The position numbers were made by a program, and so were the translations under genes. Shown here piece after piece: positions 1 through 8,544 of a stretch of DNA of 36,612 nucleotides (the first letter of the stretch is position 1; every line of letters starts with the position of its first letter). The stretch is from Microcaldota archaeon (GTDB taxonomy: Archaea > Micrarchaeota > Micrarchaeia > Anstonellales > J096), in NCBI GenBank assembly GCA_026982895.1, contig JALWQW010000024.1, positions 1 to 36,612 of the forward strand, given 5' to 3'. The notes beneath the pieces are model-generated. The model saw only the letters and a program-made list of their open reading frames with translations, had not been told where the DNA came from and did no database searches.

Positions 1-1
1 G

Positions 2-2998
2 ATAAGGAGGAGTGAAGAAGAGAGATTGGAAACTGCTGTAAGAGTAGGCACAGCCATTTTAACAGACGGCGTCCTCGTTGCACCAACAGAGGGAATCTCG
101 GCAGTGAGAATAAAAGAGGATATTGGAATGAAATATGTGTCTATTTCATATGCAGGGCCAATAAGGAGCGCTGGTGGAACGGTTGCAGCATTAACAGTTC
201 TTCTAGCGGATGTCGCACGACGAGAACTTAACATTCCTGCTTTCAAACCTGATGAAGAAGAAATAGAGAGAATTGTCGAGGAGATTGGTATCTATCATAA
301 TAGGGTAGCGAGGTTGCAGTACTACCCAAAAGATGAAAATCACATAAGAGAGGTATTGAAAAACAGTCCTGTCTGTATAGAAGGAGACCCAACAGATAAA
401 GTAGAGGTATCTGTTCATAGAAATCATCCCCGTGTAAAGACAAATAGAATTCGTGGAGGGGTTGCGTTAGTTATATGTGAAGGGCTTCTTCAAAAGGCTG
501 CTAAGGTATATAAATTCGCTAAAAAGCTTGGCTTGGATGAATGGCTCTTCATAAAAGAATTAGCTCCTGTAAAGAGCACAGATGTAAAGGCAGATGTTTA
601 TTTAGGGGGGCTGGTCGTCGGTAGGCCTGTTTTAGCGTATCCTGCTACAAAAGGCGGGTTTAGGGTAAGATATGGAAGGACATTCACAACAGGCATTATG
701 AGCAAGGCAATACATCCAGCAGTGATGGAATTGACGGACCACTTTATCGTCTATGGAACGCAGTTGAAGGTGGAGAGGCCTGGAAAGGGTATGGTTGCCA
801 CAACATGTGATGAAATAGACGGGCCAATTGTAAAATTGAAGGATGGCAGCGTCAGAAAAGTTCGCTCAAGAGAAGAAGCTATTAAGATAAAGGATGATGT
901 CAAAGAAATTATCCACTTGGGAGATATACTCATAGCCGTCGGCGACTTCATAAAAAGCAACAGCAACCTTTTGCCGCCTGGATATGTTGAGGAAATTTGG
1001 CGAGCTGAGGTTAAGCATAGGGGTGTGGAGGTGAATGAACCCAAAAGCGTCGGAGAGGCTTTTAGGTTAAGCAGAGAAAAGTCCCTCCCTCTTCATCCGT
1101 CAGCTCTGCTCTATTGGACAGAACTCAACAAAGAACAGTTAAAGGAGCTTTACTTTTATGTTAAAGGAAAGGGACCAGAACCTTTCAAATTAGAGGTTAA
1201 AGAAGAAAAACGCTACTTAGAATTGCTAGGGGTTGAACATGGAGTTGTCGACGGAGAAATAATCATCGAAGAGCCATATAGTATTATCCTCTATGAGATG
1301 TTAGGTAAGTACAGTGAAGAAGAATTTGAGAAAGCGTTTGAAGGCGAAAATGTCTTGGATACATTAAGAAAATTGACTGGCTTGGATATAAGAGATAAGG
1401 GCGGCACATATATTGGAGCAAGAATGGCGAGGCCAGAAAAGGCGAAAATGCGGGCAATGGCAGGAAAGAGTACAGCGTTGTTTCCAACAGGCGAAACAGT
1501 GAGGAGCCTAACAAAAATATACAATAAAAAGAAGGCAACATCGAGGAATGGAGATATAGAAGCAGATATACAGCTCTACAAATGTCCTAAATGTGGGGAG
1601 AAAGTGCCCTATGCTATCTGCCCATACTGCGAGGTTGAAACAGTAGCGCTGCCATTGACAAAAGGCAAAAAAGAAACATTCGATTTCGTCAAGCTCTTCG
1701 ACAAGATGCGCGAGAAGATAGGGTTGAGCGGCGATGTTGTTGGAGTAAAAGGACTGGTTAGTGATAAAAAAATTGCTGAAAGGTTGGAGAAGGGCTTTTT
1801 GAGGACCAAATATAAAATTACACCCTTTAAAGATGGAACAATACGGTTTGATGCTACTGATGTGCCTCTCACACACTTTTATGCAAATGACATAGGCATT
1901 CCAATAGAAAAGCTAAGAGAGCTCGGCTACACGCACGATGTCTATGGAAAGCCCTTGGAGAACGGCGAGCAGATAGTGGAACTATTCCCCCAAGATATAC
2001 TGGTAAGTGAAGAATTTGTTGACGATATAGTGAATACTGCAAAATATGTTGATGAACTCCTAGAAAAACTCTACGGCATGCCGCCCTATTACAATGTGGG
2101 AAGGAAAGAGGATTTAGTCGGCAAACTTATAATAGGACTTAGCCCACATACATCGGCAGGAAATATAGGCAGGATTATAGGGTTCACAAAAGCTCGCGTC
2201 GGCTATGCGCATCCTTACTTCCACACAGCAAAGCGCCGCAACACAGACGGTGATGAAGACGGCATAATGCTTCTTATGGATGGTCTATTAAACTTCTCTC
2301 GCGCTTATTTGGGAACGAGGCGCGGCGGCACGATGGATGCACCAATCGTCTTAAATGTTATAATAAATCCAGAAGAAGTCGATGATGAAGTCCATGTGAT
2401 GGATATTACATGGGGATATCCATGGGAGTTTTATGAAAAAGCCTATGAGATGGCTTCTCCTAGCTCCGTCAAAATAGAACTAGTCGGCGACAGGCTAGGC
2501 AAGGATGAACAGTATAGGGGTTTGGGCTTCACTCACAGCGGAGCTAGACTGCAAGATGGCCCTACAGAAACTGCTTATAGCCAATTGAAGAGCGTGCCCG
2601 AGAAAGCAGAGGTGGAAGTCAAGATGATGAAAAAGATTCGCGCCGTTGATTTAAAGGATGCTGTTGAAAGAATCATATTGAGCCATCTTATTCCCGATAT
2701 GTACGGCAACCTAAGAAACTTTGCAAGGCAGGAGTTCAGATGTACAAAATGCAATGAAAAATATAGGCGCGTGCCGCTGAAGGGGAAATGCTTGAAATGT
2801 GGCCACGATCTAACCCTGACAATACATAAAGGCGGTATAGAGAAATACATCGATGTAGCTCTCGGTTTAGCCAAAGAACATGGCTTATCTCATTATCTCA
2901 TCCATCGCATAGAGCTCGTTAGGGATGAAGTCAACAATATATTCGAAGACGAGCATATAAAGCAAAGGGGCATATCTGACTTTTTTACACAAGGTTGA
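2..2998 (+). CDS. polC: DNA polymerase D large subunit (DP2), 5'-truncated by window edge
   Basis: Catalytic subunit of the archaeal replicative polymerase PolD. The reading frame is open from base 2. A TTG at 26 is not the true start, because the sequence there (AVRVGTAILTDG) matches a region about 110 residues inside known DP2 proteins, so the N-terminus lies outside the window. Counting from that TTG, the double-psi-barrel active site reads NTDGDEDG with Asp741, Asp743 and Asp745. A first zinc ribbon has Cys520/523/532/535 and a second has Cys906/909/922/925. The last residues, QRGISDFF at 980-987, form a textbook PCNA-interacting (PIP) box. No intein interrupts the active-site region, a common intein site in euryarchaeal DP2. 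The MCM gene follows after 44 bp with its own promoter. The small DP1 subunit is not in the window. Identification is essentially certain. Confidence 0.97.
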   Translation: MRRSEEERLETAVRVGTAILTDGVLVAPTEGISAVRIKEDIGMKYVSISYAGPIRSAGGTVAALTVLLADVARRELNIPAFKPDEEEIERIVEEIGIYHNRVARLQYYPKDENHIREVLKNSPVCIEGDPTDKVEVSVHRNHPRVKTNRIRGGVALVICEGLLQKAAKVYKFAKKLGLDEWLFIKELAPVKSTDVKADVYLGGLVVGRPVLAYPATKGGFRVRYGRTFTTGIMSKAIHPAVMELTDHFIVYGTQLKVERPGKGMVATTCDEIDGPIVKLKDGSVRKVRSREEAIKIKDDVKEIIHLGDILIAVGDFIKSNSNLLPPGYVEEIWRAEVKHRGVEVNEPKSVGEAFRLSREKSLPLHPSALLYWTELNKEQLKELYFYVKGKGPEPFKLEVKEEKRYLELLGVEHGVVDGEIIIEEPYSIILYEMLGKYSEEEFEKAFEGENVLDTLRKLTGLDIRDKGGTYIGARMARPEKAKMRAMAGKSTALFPTGETVRSLTKIYNKKKATSRNGDIEADIQLYKCPKCGEKVPYAICPYCEVETVALPLTKGKKETFDFVKLFDKMREKIGLSGDVVGVKGLVSDKKIAERLEKGFLRTKYKITPFKDGTIRFDATDVPLTHFYANDIGIPIEKLRELGYTHDVYGKPLENGEQIVELFPQDILVSEEFVDDIVNTAKYVDELLEKLYGMPPYYNVGRKEDLVGKLIIGLSPHTSAGNIGRIIGFTKARVGYAHPYFHTAKRRNTDGDEDGIMLLMDGLLNFSRAYLGTRRGGTMDAPIVLNVIINPEEVDDEVHVMDITWGYPWEFYEKAYEMASPSSVKIELVGDRLGKDEQYRGLGFTHSGARLQDGPTETAYSQLKSVPEKAEVEVKMMKKIRAVDLKDAVERIILSHLIPDMYGNLRNFARQEFRCTKCNEKYRRVPLKGKCLKCGHDLTLTIHKGGIEKYIDVALGLAKEHGLSHYLIHRIELVRDEVNNIFEDEHIKQRGISDFFTQG

Positions 2999-3013
2999 AT
3001 TGCCACAATTAGG

Positions 3014-3022
3014 CTTTAAAAA
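3014..3022 (+). promoter_or_regulatory. TATA-like element of mcm
   Basis: CTTTAAAAA centred about 25 bp before the GTG start of the MCM gene, inside the 44-bp gap after polD. No Shine-Dalgarno sequence is present, so a leaderless transcript is inferred. Confidence 0.55.
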
Positions 3023-3042
3023 AAAGCGGCTCATAATAAAGT

Positions 3043-5082
3043 GTGGATAGTCTCAAATTCAAAAAGGCATTTGATAAATTCTTCACCAATATATACAATA
3101 AAGAGATAAGGAGAGTTTTAGTTAGATATCCCGAAGAGAAAAGCCTTTACATAGATTGGAAAGAGGTTGAGAAATTCGACAGGGATGTAGCTGATGCAAT
3201 ATTAGACTATCCAGACAACGCCATAAAAGGAGCCAAAGAAGCCCTTGACGATTTGAAATTGACGGCATTGGGCGGTAAGCCATTCAAACCAAATATCCGC
3301 TTCTCGAATATACCCAACAAAGACCCCCTCATAGAGAGTATAGGCTCTTCATATATAAACAAGCTCTTCGCCTTCAAATCGCTCATAACACGAAGAGGGG
3401 CTGCTATGAACAAAGCAAGGGTGGAAGCATATTATTGTCCTGTGTGCAATGAGCACTTCAAGTTCGTCGTAACAAGAGACTTCAAAGCCCCGAGTAAATG
3501 TCCTGTGTGTAAAAAGGGATTTTTAAGAGAGGATATAAATAATTCAGAATTCATAGATGTGCAGATGGCAGAAGCGCAGGAAATTCTGGAGAGGGTTCAA
3601 CCTGGAACTGCTGCTGCTAAAATACTCCTTTATTTAGAAGATGATTTGGTAAATAAGATTATACCTGGCGAAAACATAGAGATAAGTGGCATACTCAGAG
3701 TAGAGAAAGATAAGACTCCAAAGAGGAAAGGAAGTTACAGAAAATATATAGAGGTCATAAGCATAAAAAGACTAAAAAAAGACTTTGAGGAGATTGAGAT
3801 AAGCAAGGAAGAAGAAGAGGAAATTCTAAAATTAGCTAAAAATCCAAGATTAGAAGAGATGCTTTTAGAATCGGTGGCACCGGATATATATGGGTATAGG
3901 CAAATAAAATTAGCGATATTACTCCAGCTCTTCGGCGGTACAAAGGACAAAAGAACTAAAAGCGGCTCTAAAATAAGGGATGATATACATATTTTATTGG
4001 TAGGAGACCCGGGTATAGCTAAGACGAGGTTCCTTCAGAACTCATGCGCATTAGCCCCTAAAAGCATATATGTAAGCGGTAAGAGTGTGAGCGGCGTCGG
4101 TTTGACAGCATCGGCTGAAAAGGATGAGCTATCGGGTAATGAATGGACGCTTAAAGCAGGTGCCCTAGTTCTAGCAAGTGGTGGCATAGCAGCCATCGAC
4201 GAATTTGACAAGATAAGTGAAGAAGATAGAAGTTCCCTCCATGAGGTTATGGAGAGCGGAACAGTAAGTATAGCAAAGGCAGGCATTGTAACGAGGTTAA
4301 AATCAAAGACCGCTATTATATCTGCTGCCAATCCAAAGGCAGGCAGGTTTGAGCGCGACAAAAATATACCAAACCAATTCGCTATACCTCCTTCATTAAT
4401 GAGTCGTTTTGATTTAATCTTCCCCATACTCGATGAGCTCGATACTAATAAGGATACGAGATTGGCAGATTTTATAATAAGCAGCCATATTGAATCTACA
4501 GAGGAGTTCATTGAAGAGGAAAAAAAGGAAGAGAAGAAAGTACCTGTTGCAAGAGACTTTTTACGGAAATACATAGCATATGCTAGAGCAAACGTGCGGC
4601 CTCGACTGACGGATGAAGCAGGTGATGTTATAAAGGAGTTTTACTTGGGCTTGAGAAGTAGGGGGCAAGGGACAGGAAGCGTCCCCATAACGCCAAGGTA
4701 TCTAGAAGGTTTAATAAGGTTGGCTGAGGCACACGCTAAAATGCGTTTAAGTCCAGAAGTAACGGCTGAAGATGCAACAGTCGCTGTAGAGCTCATGAAA
4801 TATGTTATGGACAAAGTTATGACAGATAAGATGACGGGTATGATGGATATTGATTTAATCACGACAGGAAAAAGCAAAAGCGAAAGAAAGGCATATATTG
4901 AGATTGATGAATTAATAAGGAAATTAGATGAAGAGAAAGATGAGGTGTTAGAAGATGAAGTTATAACTGAAGCAGAGGAGATGAACATTCCAAAAGGCGT
5001 TACGAAAAAAATAATTGATGAGCTTATTAAGAGTGGCGAAGTTTATAAGCCAAGAGACGGGGTTCTGAAACCGGTGAAATGA
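3043..5082 (+). CDS. mcm: Replicative DNA helicase MCM
   Basis: Hexameric ATP-driven helicase that unwinds DNA at the archaeal replication fork. The 679-residue length is normal for the family. The N-terminal domain carries a zinc-binding CPVC...CPVC set (Cys132/135/153/156). The AAA+ core has Walker A GDPGIAKT at 321-328 (the family usually reads GDPGTAKS), Walker B AAIDEFDK with Asp386 and Glu387, and the arginine-finger motif LMSRFD with Arg455. A winged-helix region closes the C-terminus (about 615-679). The start is a GTG chosen because it sits about 25 bp after a TATA-like element and the protein then aligns with MCM from its beginning. It lies directly after the polymerase D subunit, so two fork proteins are neighbours, and it overlaps the downstream presenilin-like gene by 4 bp (ATGA). 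Confidence 0.97.
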   Translation: MDSLKFKKAFDKFFTNIYNKEIRRVLVRYPEEKSLYIDWKEVEKFDRDVADAILDYPDNAIKGAKEALDDLKLTALGGKPFKPNIRFSNIPNKDPLIESIGSSYINKLFAFKSLITRRGAAMNKARVEAYYCPVCNEHFKFVVTRDFKAPSKCPVCKKGFLREDINNSEFIDVQMAEAQEILERVQPGTAAAKILLYLEDDLVNKIIPGENIEISGILRVEKDKTPKRKGSYRKYIEVISIKRLKKDFEEIEISKEEEEEILKLAKNPRLEEMLLESVAPDIYGYRQIKLAILLQLFGGTKDKRTKSGSKIRDDIHILLVGDPGIAKTRFLQNSCALAPKSIYVSGKSVSGVGLTASAEKDELSGNEWTLKAGALVLASGGIAAIDEFDKISEEDRSSLHEVMESGTVSIAKAGIVTRLKSKTAIISAANPKAGRFERDKNIPNQFAIPPSLMSRFDLIFPILDELDTNKDTRLADFIISSHIESTEEFIEEEKKEEKKVPVARDFLRKYIAYARANVRPRLTDEAGDVIKEFYLGLRSRGQGTGSVPITPRYLEGLIRLAEAHAKMRLSPEVTAEDATVAVELMKYVMDKVMTDKMTGMMDIDLITTGKSKSERKAYIEIDELIRKLDEEKDEVLEDEVITEAEEMNIPKGVTKKIIDELIKSGEVYKPRDGVLKPVK

Positions 5083-5888
5083 TGGATTATATAGAAGAGC
5101 ATTTTATTAGATACGCCGCCGCTACAATACTAGGGTTTTTAGCTGCTATGAGCATAGCCTCTGTTTCCACTCCAACGCAAAGCAATTATGGAGGTAATGA
5201 AGCAATAGTATATACAATTTTTATAGGCATAAGCTCCGTGCTCTTAGCCCTACTGATAAAAAAGGGCTTTACACTAATATTGAAGATTATAGAGTTATTG
5301 TCTTTGGCGGGATTATCTTGGATTCTCTTTTACAGCTTCACATTCTTACCTGTGGAAAGTGGTGTTGCGGCTGTTGTTGTTGTATTTTTAAGAATAATAC
5401 TGAAAGATGTGTTTATTCCAGCATCTAGTCTAATCCTATCTGCAGGTTCAATTGTATTTATGGCTGTGGCCTTTCCATTTCCATTTATACTTGTTCTCGC
5501 CGTTGGTTTAGCTCTTTATGACTATATTGCTGTATTTATAACAAAACACATGGTTGTTTTAGCAGAGGGGATTGAGAAAGAAAAAACTGCTGCTGTTATC
5601 GAGGTTAAAGAAAATGAAGGAGTAATTGGTGGAAAAGGGAAACCAAGAGGCATTCTTATGGGTTTAGGCGATGTAGTTATGCCTGCAACACTATCTACAA
5701 GCGTTGGCTTGGCTGATTGGAAGATGGGAGTATTTCTAATCTTGGCCCAATTTGTGGGCTACTGGTTTGTAATATACTTACTTAAAAGAAAGAAAGGCTT
5801 CTTGCCTGCTCTACCTCCTATATTATTGCCACAGCTCATAGTGCTCGTCGCATGGTTGTGCAACATAGGTGCATGCCACTTTATTTAA
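5079..5888 (+). CDS. Presenilin-like intramembrane aspartyl protease (A22 family)
   Basis: Polytopic membrane protein of 269 residues with about nine hydrophobic segments. All three signatures of presenilin/signal peptide peptidase proteases are visible: YD (Tyr147-Asp148), GLGD (195-198) and PAL (243-245). The two aspartates are the expected catalytic pair, and PAL shapes the active site. Archaeal homologues cleave substrates within the membrane; the substrate here is unknown. The ATG overlaps the MCM stop by 4 bp, so the two are probably co-transcribed and translationally coupled, although no functional link to replication is implied by the sequence. The 3' end overlaps the convergent gene on the other strand by 8 bp. 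The family assignment is strong; the natural substrate cannot be inferred. Confidence 0.88.
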   Translation: MMDYIEEHFIRYAAATILGFLAAMSIASVSTPTQSNYGGNEAIVYTIFIGISSVLLALLIKKGFTLILKIIELLSLAGLSWILFYSFTFLPVESGVAAVVVVFLRIILKDVFIPASSLILSAGSIVFMAVAFPFPFILVLAVGLALYDYIAVFITKHMVVLAEGIEKEKTAAVIEVKENEGVIGGKGKPRGILMGLGDVVMPATLSTSVGLADWKMGVFLILAQFVGYWFVIYLLKRKKGFLPALPPILLPQLIVLVAWLCNIGACHFI

Positions 5889-7212
5889 TGTGGAAGTTGT
5901 ATGTTCTAGGGTCACGAGTCTTTTTAAAGTCAGTATAACCTAACTCATCTTTATTGTTTAATATATAATTATAAATGGCGTCTCTACCATACCTGCTCTT
6001 AAAGCCAAAGTCCAGCGGTTTTTTATCATTTAATTTTTTAGCGAAGTTAGTATAAGCAGCCTTCGACAGCCACCAATATCTTAAACCGCCATGCCCATCT
6101 TCCCTATGGGGTTTTTGGCCTACTGTGTAATTAACAAGAACCTTGGCTGCATCGGCATAATTTACACCATTATGAGTGCCCTTATAAGCGATATGCACTT
6201 CATAGTGAGTTTTCCCATTAACATCTCTTTTAACTATATACGGAGCATAGGGATGCTTATTAGATGCTTTAATATTCTCATTCTTATAGAAATAAACATT
6301 TGAAGAGTATTTTTTCATGTATGCTTTCAAAAATTCATTTGCCTCCTCTTCTGATTTAAACGATAAAACTCCCTGAGCGCTCTTAAAGTTGGCAACATCA
6401 TTGAGCAACGAATACTGCCTCTCATATCTTCCTTGCAAATTCTGTTCTTCATCAGTATTTGCTGTTTGTGTTGATTGTGGTTGGCTGGTGGTTGTTGCTG
6501 ATGTATCTGTCCGCTCGTTGGTAGCATTGGCAGTTAGCAGTTCTCCTGTATCTTGAGTGGTCTGATTTGTATTCTTCACCATCTCTGCTGAAAGCCTTGC
6601 CATTCTATAAATCATATATACATAAGAAGTATATTCTATTCTTTCGCTAGAAACAGGGATTTTGTATTTTTCCCATGCTAAATAAAGCTGTTCATGGTAT
6701 TTCTCCTCAAATTGTTTGAGCGTCAGGTTTTTCGCTGCATCCCCATACAAAAGATTGGCGCCATTCTGTGCTGTGCTTGTAGCTCCTGTGCCTGATACAA
6801 CTCTTCCTCTTTTAAGATTGCCGAGGGCTATTTCTATAGACTGCTTTACTGTTGGATGGGCCTTCAAAACTTTACTCTTTAGAAGAGACTCTAACCACTC
6901 TTGACTTCCTAGTGCATTATCGCCACCACTCTTTAAAAGATCCTTAACCTCGCCTTCGTCAAGTTTAGAAAGGAAATATGTGAGCCAAAGTTTGGCATAT
7001 TCTTGAGCATCTTTTTCATCTTTGAAATAGGTTTTTAGTTTATCAAATTGTTTTCCAAATTCACTATTATTATCTTTCATATACTTCTCAAAGAATTTCT
7101 CAGCATCCTTCCACTTTTGGCTCTTATGGAATTTTTCCTCTACATTTTCCCAATTCACTTTCTTATTATTATCCATCTTTTTCTTATCCTGATCAACCTG
7201 TTGCTCTGCCAT
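5881..7212 (-). CDS. Orphan soluble protein with Thr/Gln-rich linker
   Basis: I do not recognise this 443-residue protein. It has no signal peptide or membrane segment, so it is probably cytoplasmic. Three parts can be seen. Residues 1-210 are lysine- and glutamate-rich and look helical. Residues 212-256 are a low-complexity Asn/Thr/Gln linker. Residues 260-443 form an aromatic-rich domain with many Tyr, His and Lys, containing YEVHIAYKGTHNGVNYADAA and GGLRYWWLSKAAYTNF. The ATG start follows a TATA-like TTTTTTAA element by about 25 bp with no ribosome binding site, suggesting its own leaderless transcript. It is the last gene of a minus-strand group and converges on the presenilin-like gene, overlapping by 8 bp. 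Confidence 0.8.
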   Translation of the reverse strand: MAEQQVDQDKKKMDNNKKVNWENVEEKFHKSQKWKDAEKFFEKYMKDNNSEFGKQFDKLKTYFKDEKDAQEYAKLWLTYFLSKLDEGEVKDLLKSGGDNALGSQEWLESLLKSKVLKAHPTVKQSIEIALGNLKRGRVVSGTGATSTAQNGANLLYGDAAKNLTLKQFEEKYHEQLYLAWEKYKIPVSSERIEYTSYVYMIYRMARLSAEMVKNTNQTTQDTGELLTANATNERTDTSATTTSQPQSTQTANTDEEQNLQGRYERQYSLLNDVANFKSAQGVLSFKSEEEANEFLKAYMKKYSSNVYFYKNENIKASNKHPYAPYIVKRDVNGKTHYEVHIAYKGTHNGVNYADAAKVLVNYTVGQKPHREDGHGGLRYWWLSKAAYTNFAKKLNDKKPLDFGFKSRYGRDAIYNYILNNKDELGYTDFKKTRDPRTYNFHIK

Positions 7213-7231
7213 GCTAAATTTTGATAGGAAG

Positions 7232-7241
7232 GTTTTTTAAT
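7232..7241 (-). promoter_or_regulatory. TATA-like element of the 443-residue protein gene
   Basis: On the minus strand this AT-rich element (TTAAAAAACC) is centred about 25 bp before the ATG at 7212. It overlaps the end of the upstream gene. Confidence 0.45.
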
Positions 7242-8020
7242 TATCGTGTTGCTTGCGTGTAAATAACAGGCAAGCGGAGGATATTGTCCCGAGATGGGAA
7301 GGGAAGTTCTTCTAGCATGACTTTAAGAGTCATGAGTGAGCAGGCTGGATTTCTGAAAACTTCATGCAATGTTTCGAAAGGAACATCTATGAAGCTCTCA
7401 AACGTATCCTCCATTCGTAGCGATAAGTCGTTAGTTAAAAGAGAGTTAATGTGGCTCTTTGCCCAAAGGCCGCCGCTCACCTCTACGCCTGCCCAAAGAT
7501 GAATGAGTCTATAAAGCATTTTGAAGAAATGAATATAATTGTTCTCAAAAGGAGTATATGCGTCGATTATGTATATTTGCTTTATCGACAGGTTGGTTAA
7601 TAATTTAGAGAGATTGTCTTTAGCCTCATCATGGGCAAATTCATGAAGAGAAAAGGAGTGTATTATAACTTCTGGCTCACCTTCTTCGATTTGTGATATG
7701 AAAGAGGGAATGCGAGATAGTGATGCAAATATAGGCAGTACATTCAAATTTTTATCATTAAGCGAGAGGGTATTGAGGCGGGTCTTCAAGGCAGATGTGC
7801 CGTCATAAGTTGATGTGTGTGCATATACAATTATGTGTTTTGCCTTTAATTTAGGCAATAACCTGGGTAAAAGAGAGCCACCAGGAGAAGCAACCTCTAA
7901 GAGGGAAATCTCGTCCTTATATTTTCGATTCAAAGATTTGGCTAAACGCTCGGCAAATTTATCTTTGGCTCCTGGAACAAGCAGTTTACCGTTAACAAAG
8001 GGTGTAGCATGTTGCAACAT
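7241..8020 (-). CDS. Putative SAM-methyltransferase-like protein, degenerate cofactor motif
   Basis: Looks like a class I (Rossmann) methyltransferase. Numbering from the TTG at 8029, LLEVASPGGSLLPRLLPKL (43-61) occupies the place of motif I, EVIIHSFSLHEF (120-131) resembles the motif IV strand, and QIYIIDAYTP plus a following helix resembles the next strand. The glycine-rich loop reads ASPGG rather than the usual GxGxG, so SAM binding is uncertain and the activity may differ. I place the start at the ATG at 8020, not the TTG at 8029, because a TATA-like TTTTTAAATTTT element is centred 27 bp upstream. Expected length is 259 residues. It lies 16-25 bp after the LAGLIDADG-like gene. Other possibilities are a non-catalytic Rossmann protein. 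Confidence 0.55.
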   Translation of the reverse strand: MLQHATPFVNGKLLVPGAKDKFAERLAKSLNRKYKDEISLLEVASPGGSLLPRLLPKLKAKHIIVYAHTSTYDGTSALKTRLNTLSLNDKNLNVLPIFASLSRIPSFISQIEEGEPEVIIHSFSLHEFAHDEAKDNLSKLLTNLSIKQIYIIDAYTPFENNYIHFFKMLYRLIHLWAGVEVSGGLWAKSHINSLLTNDLSLRMEDTFESFIDVPFETLHEVFRNPACSLMTLKVMLEELPFPSRDNILRLPVIYTQATR

Positions 8021-8040
8021 ACACAACAATTATACACCAA

Positions 8041-8052
8041 AAAATTTAAAAA
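8041..8052 (-). promoter_or_regulatory. TATA-like element of the methyltransferase-like gene
   Basis: Minus-strand TTTTTAAATTTT centred 27 bp before the ATG at 8020, partly inside the 3' end of the preceding gene. It decides the choice of ATG 8020 over TTG 8029. Confidence 0.45.
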
Positions 8053-8540
8053 CGCAAATCTTCTAGAATTTTAGAAACTTCGTCGTTTTTTACACGAAGG
8101 TAATCACGGATAAAACGAAGAAACGGGATGGTTTTGCCCAACACTATTGTTTTTCCACGAAAGGTGGGCATAAAATTCAGGCGTGTGAGAATCATTTCAT
8201 CCATTTTATCGGCATTGCGAAGAAAGACTTTGCCTTTAAAATCAGCAGAACAGTCATACCAACCAGCAAAATAAGCAGCCGAATAATCGTTAGCATACTT
8301 AAAACGATGTTCTCTAGCTGAGGAGAAGCGTTTGAAGGCATTTTGTATTCTATGGTGAAAGACATATGAATAGTCTTCACCCACAGTCAATTTATTGGGC
8401 TCAACATCAGCCACATCCATGAGGAGTTCTGTGAATACCTCCACACATTCCCTTCCAACTACGCCAAAACCCCTCAAATAGGGTTTATGTAGCCACATGC
8501 CAAGTAAGTATGCTGTTTTAGGAGTGAAATCCATGGGCAT
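8046..8540 (-). CDS. Degenerate LAGLIDADG-fold protein (free-standing)
   Basis: Small protein with two motifs spaced like a single-chain LAGLIDADG homing endonuclease. Numbering from an ATG at 8588, AYLLGMWLH (26-34) matches the first helix but lacks the acidic metal ligand, and AAYFAGWYDCSAD (104-116) matches the second. A lone, catalytically weakened LAGLIDADG domain suggests a domesticated DNA- or RNA-binding role, as in bacterial WhiA; this is inference. There are no intein splicing motifs and no intron around it. I prefer the ATG at 8540 (residue 17 in that numbering): it follows the upstream stop by 4 nt, after GAGTGA, whereas 8588 would overlap the upstream gene by 44 bp. It is the third gene of the ACT-domain operon. 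Fold assignment rests on pattern only. Confidence 0.6.
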   Translation of the reverse strand: MPMDFTPKTAYLLGMWLHKPYLRGFGVVGRECVEVFTELLMDVADVEPNKLTVGEDYSYVFHHRIQNAFKRFSSAREHRFKYANDYSAAYFAGWYDCSADFKGKVFLRNADKMDEMILTRLNFMPTFRGKTIVLGKTIPFLRFIRDYLRVKNDEVSKILEDLRF

Positions 8541-8544
8541 ATTA

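Noticed and set aside
26-28. TTG as the start of the polymerase gene
   Set aside because: The frame stays open upstream and homology shows this point is about 110 residues inside DP2.
2240-2270. Possible intein at the PolD active site, a common insertion point
   Set aside because: The active-site region reads through without interruption and total length is normal.
4035-4574. A 179-codon minus-strand ORF
   Set aside because: Lies wholly opposite the conserved AAA+ core of MCM and is Ser/Leu-rich in the way expected of a reverse-frame shadow.
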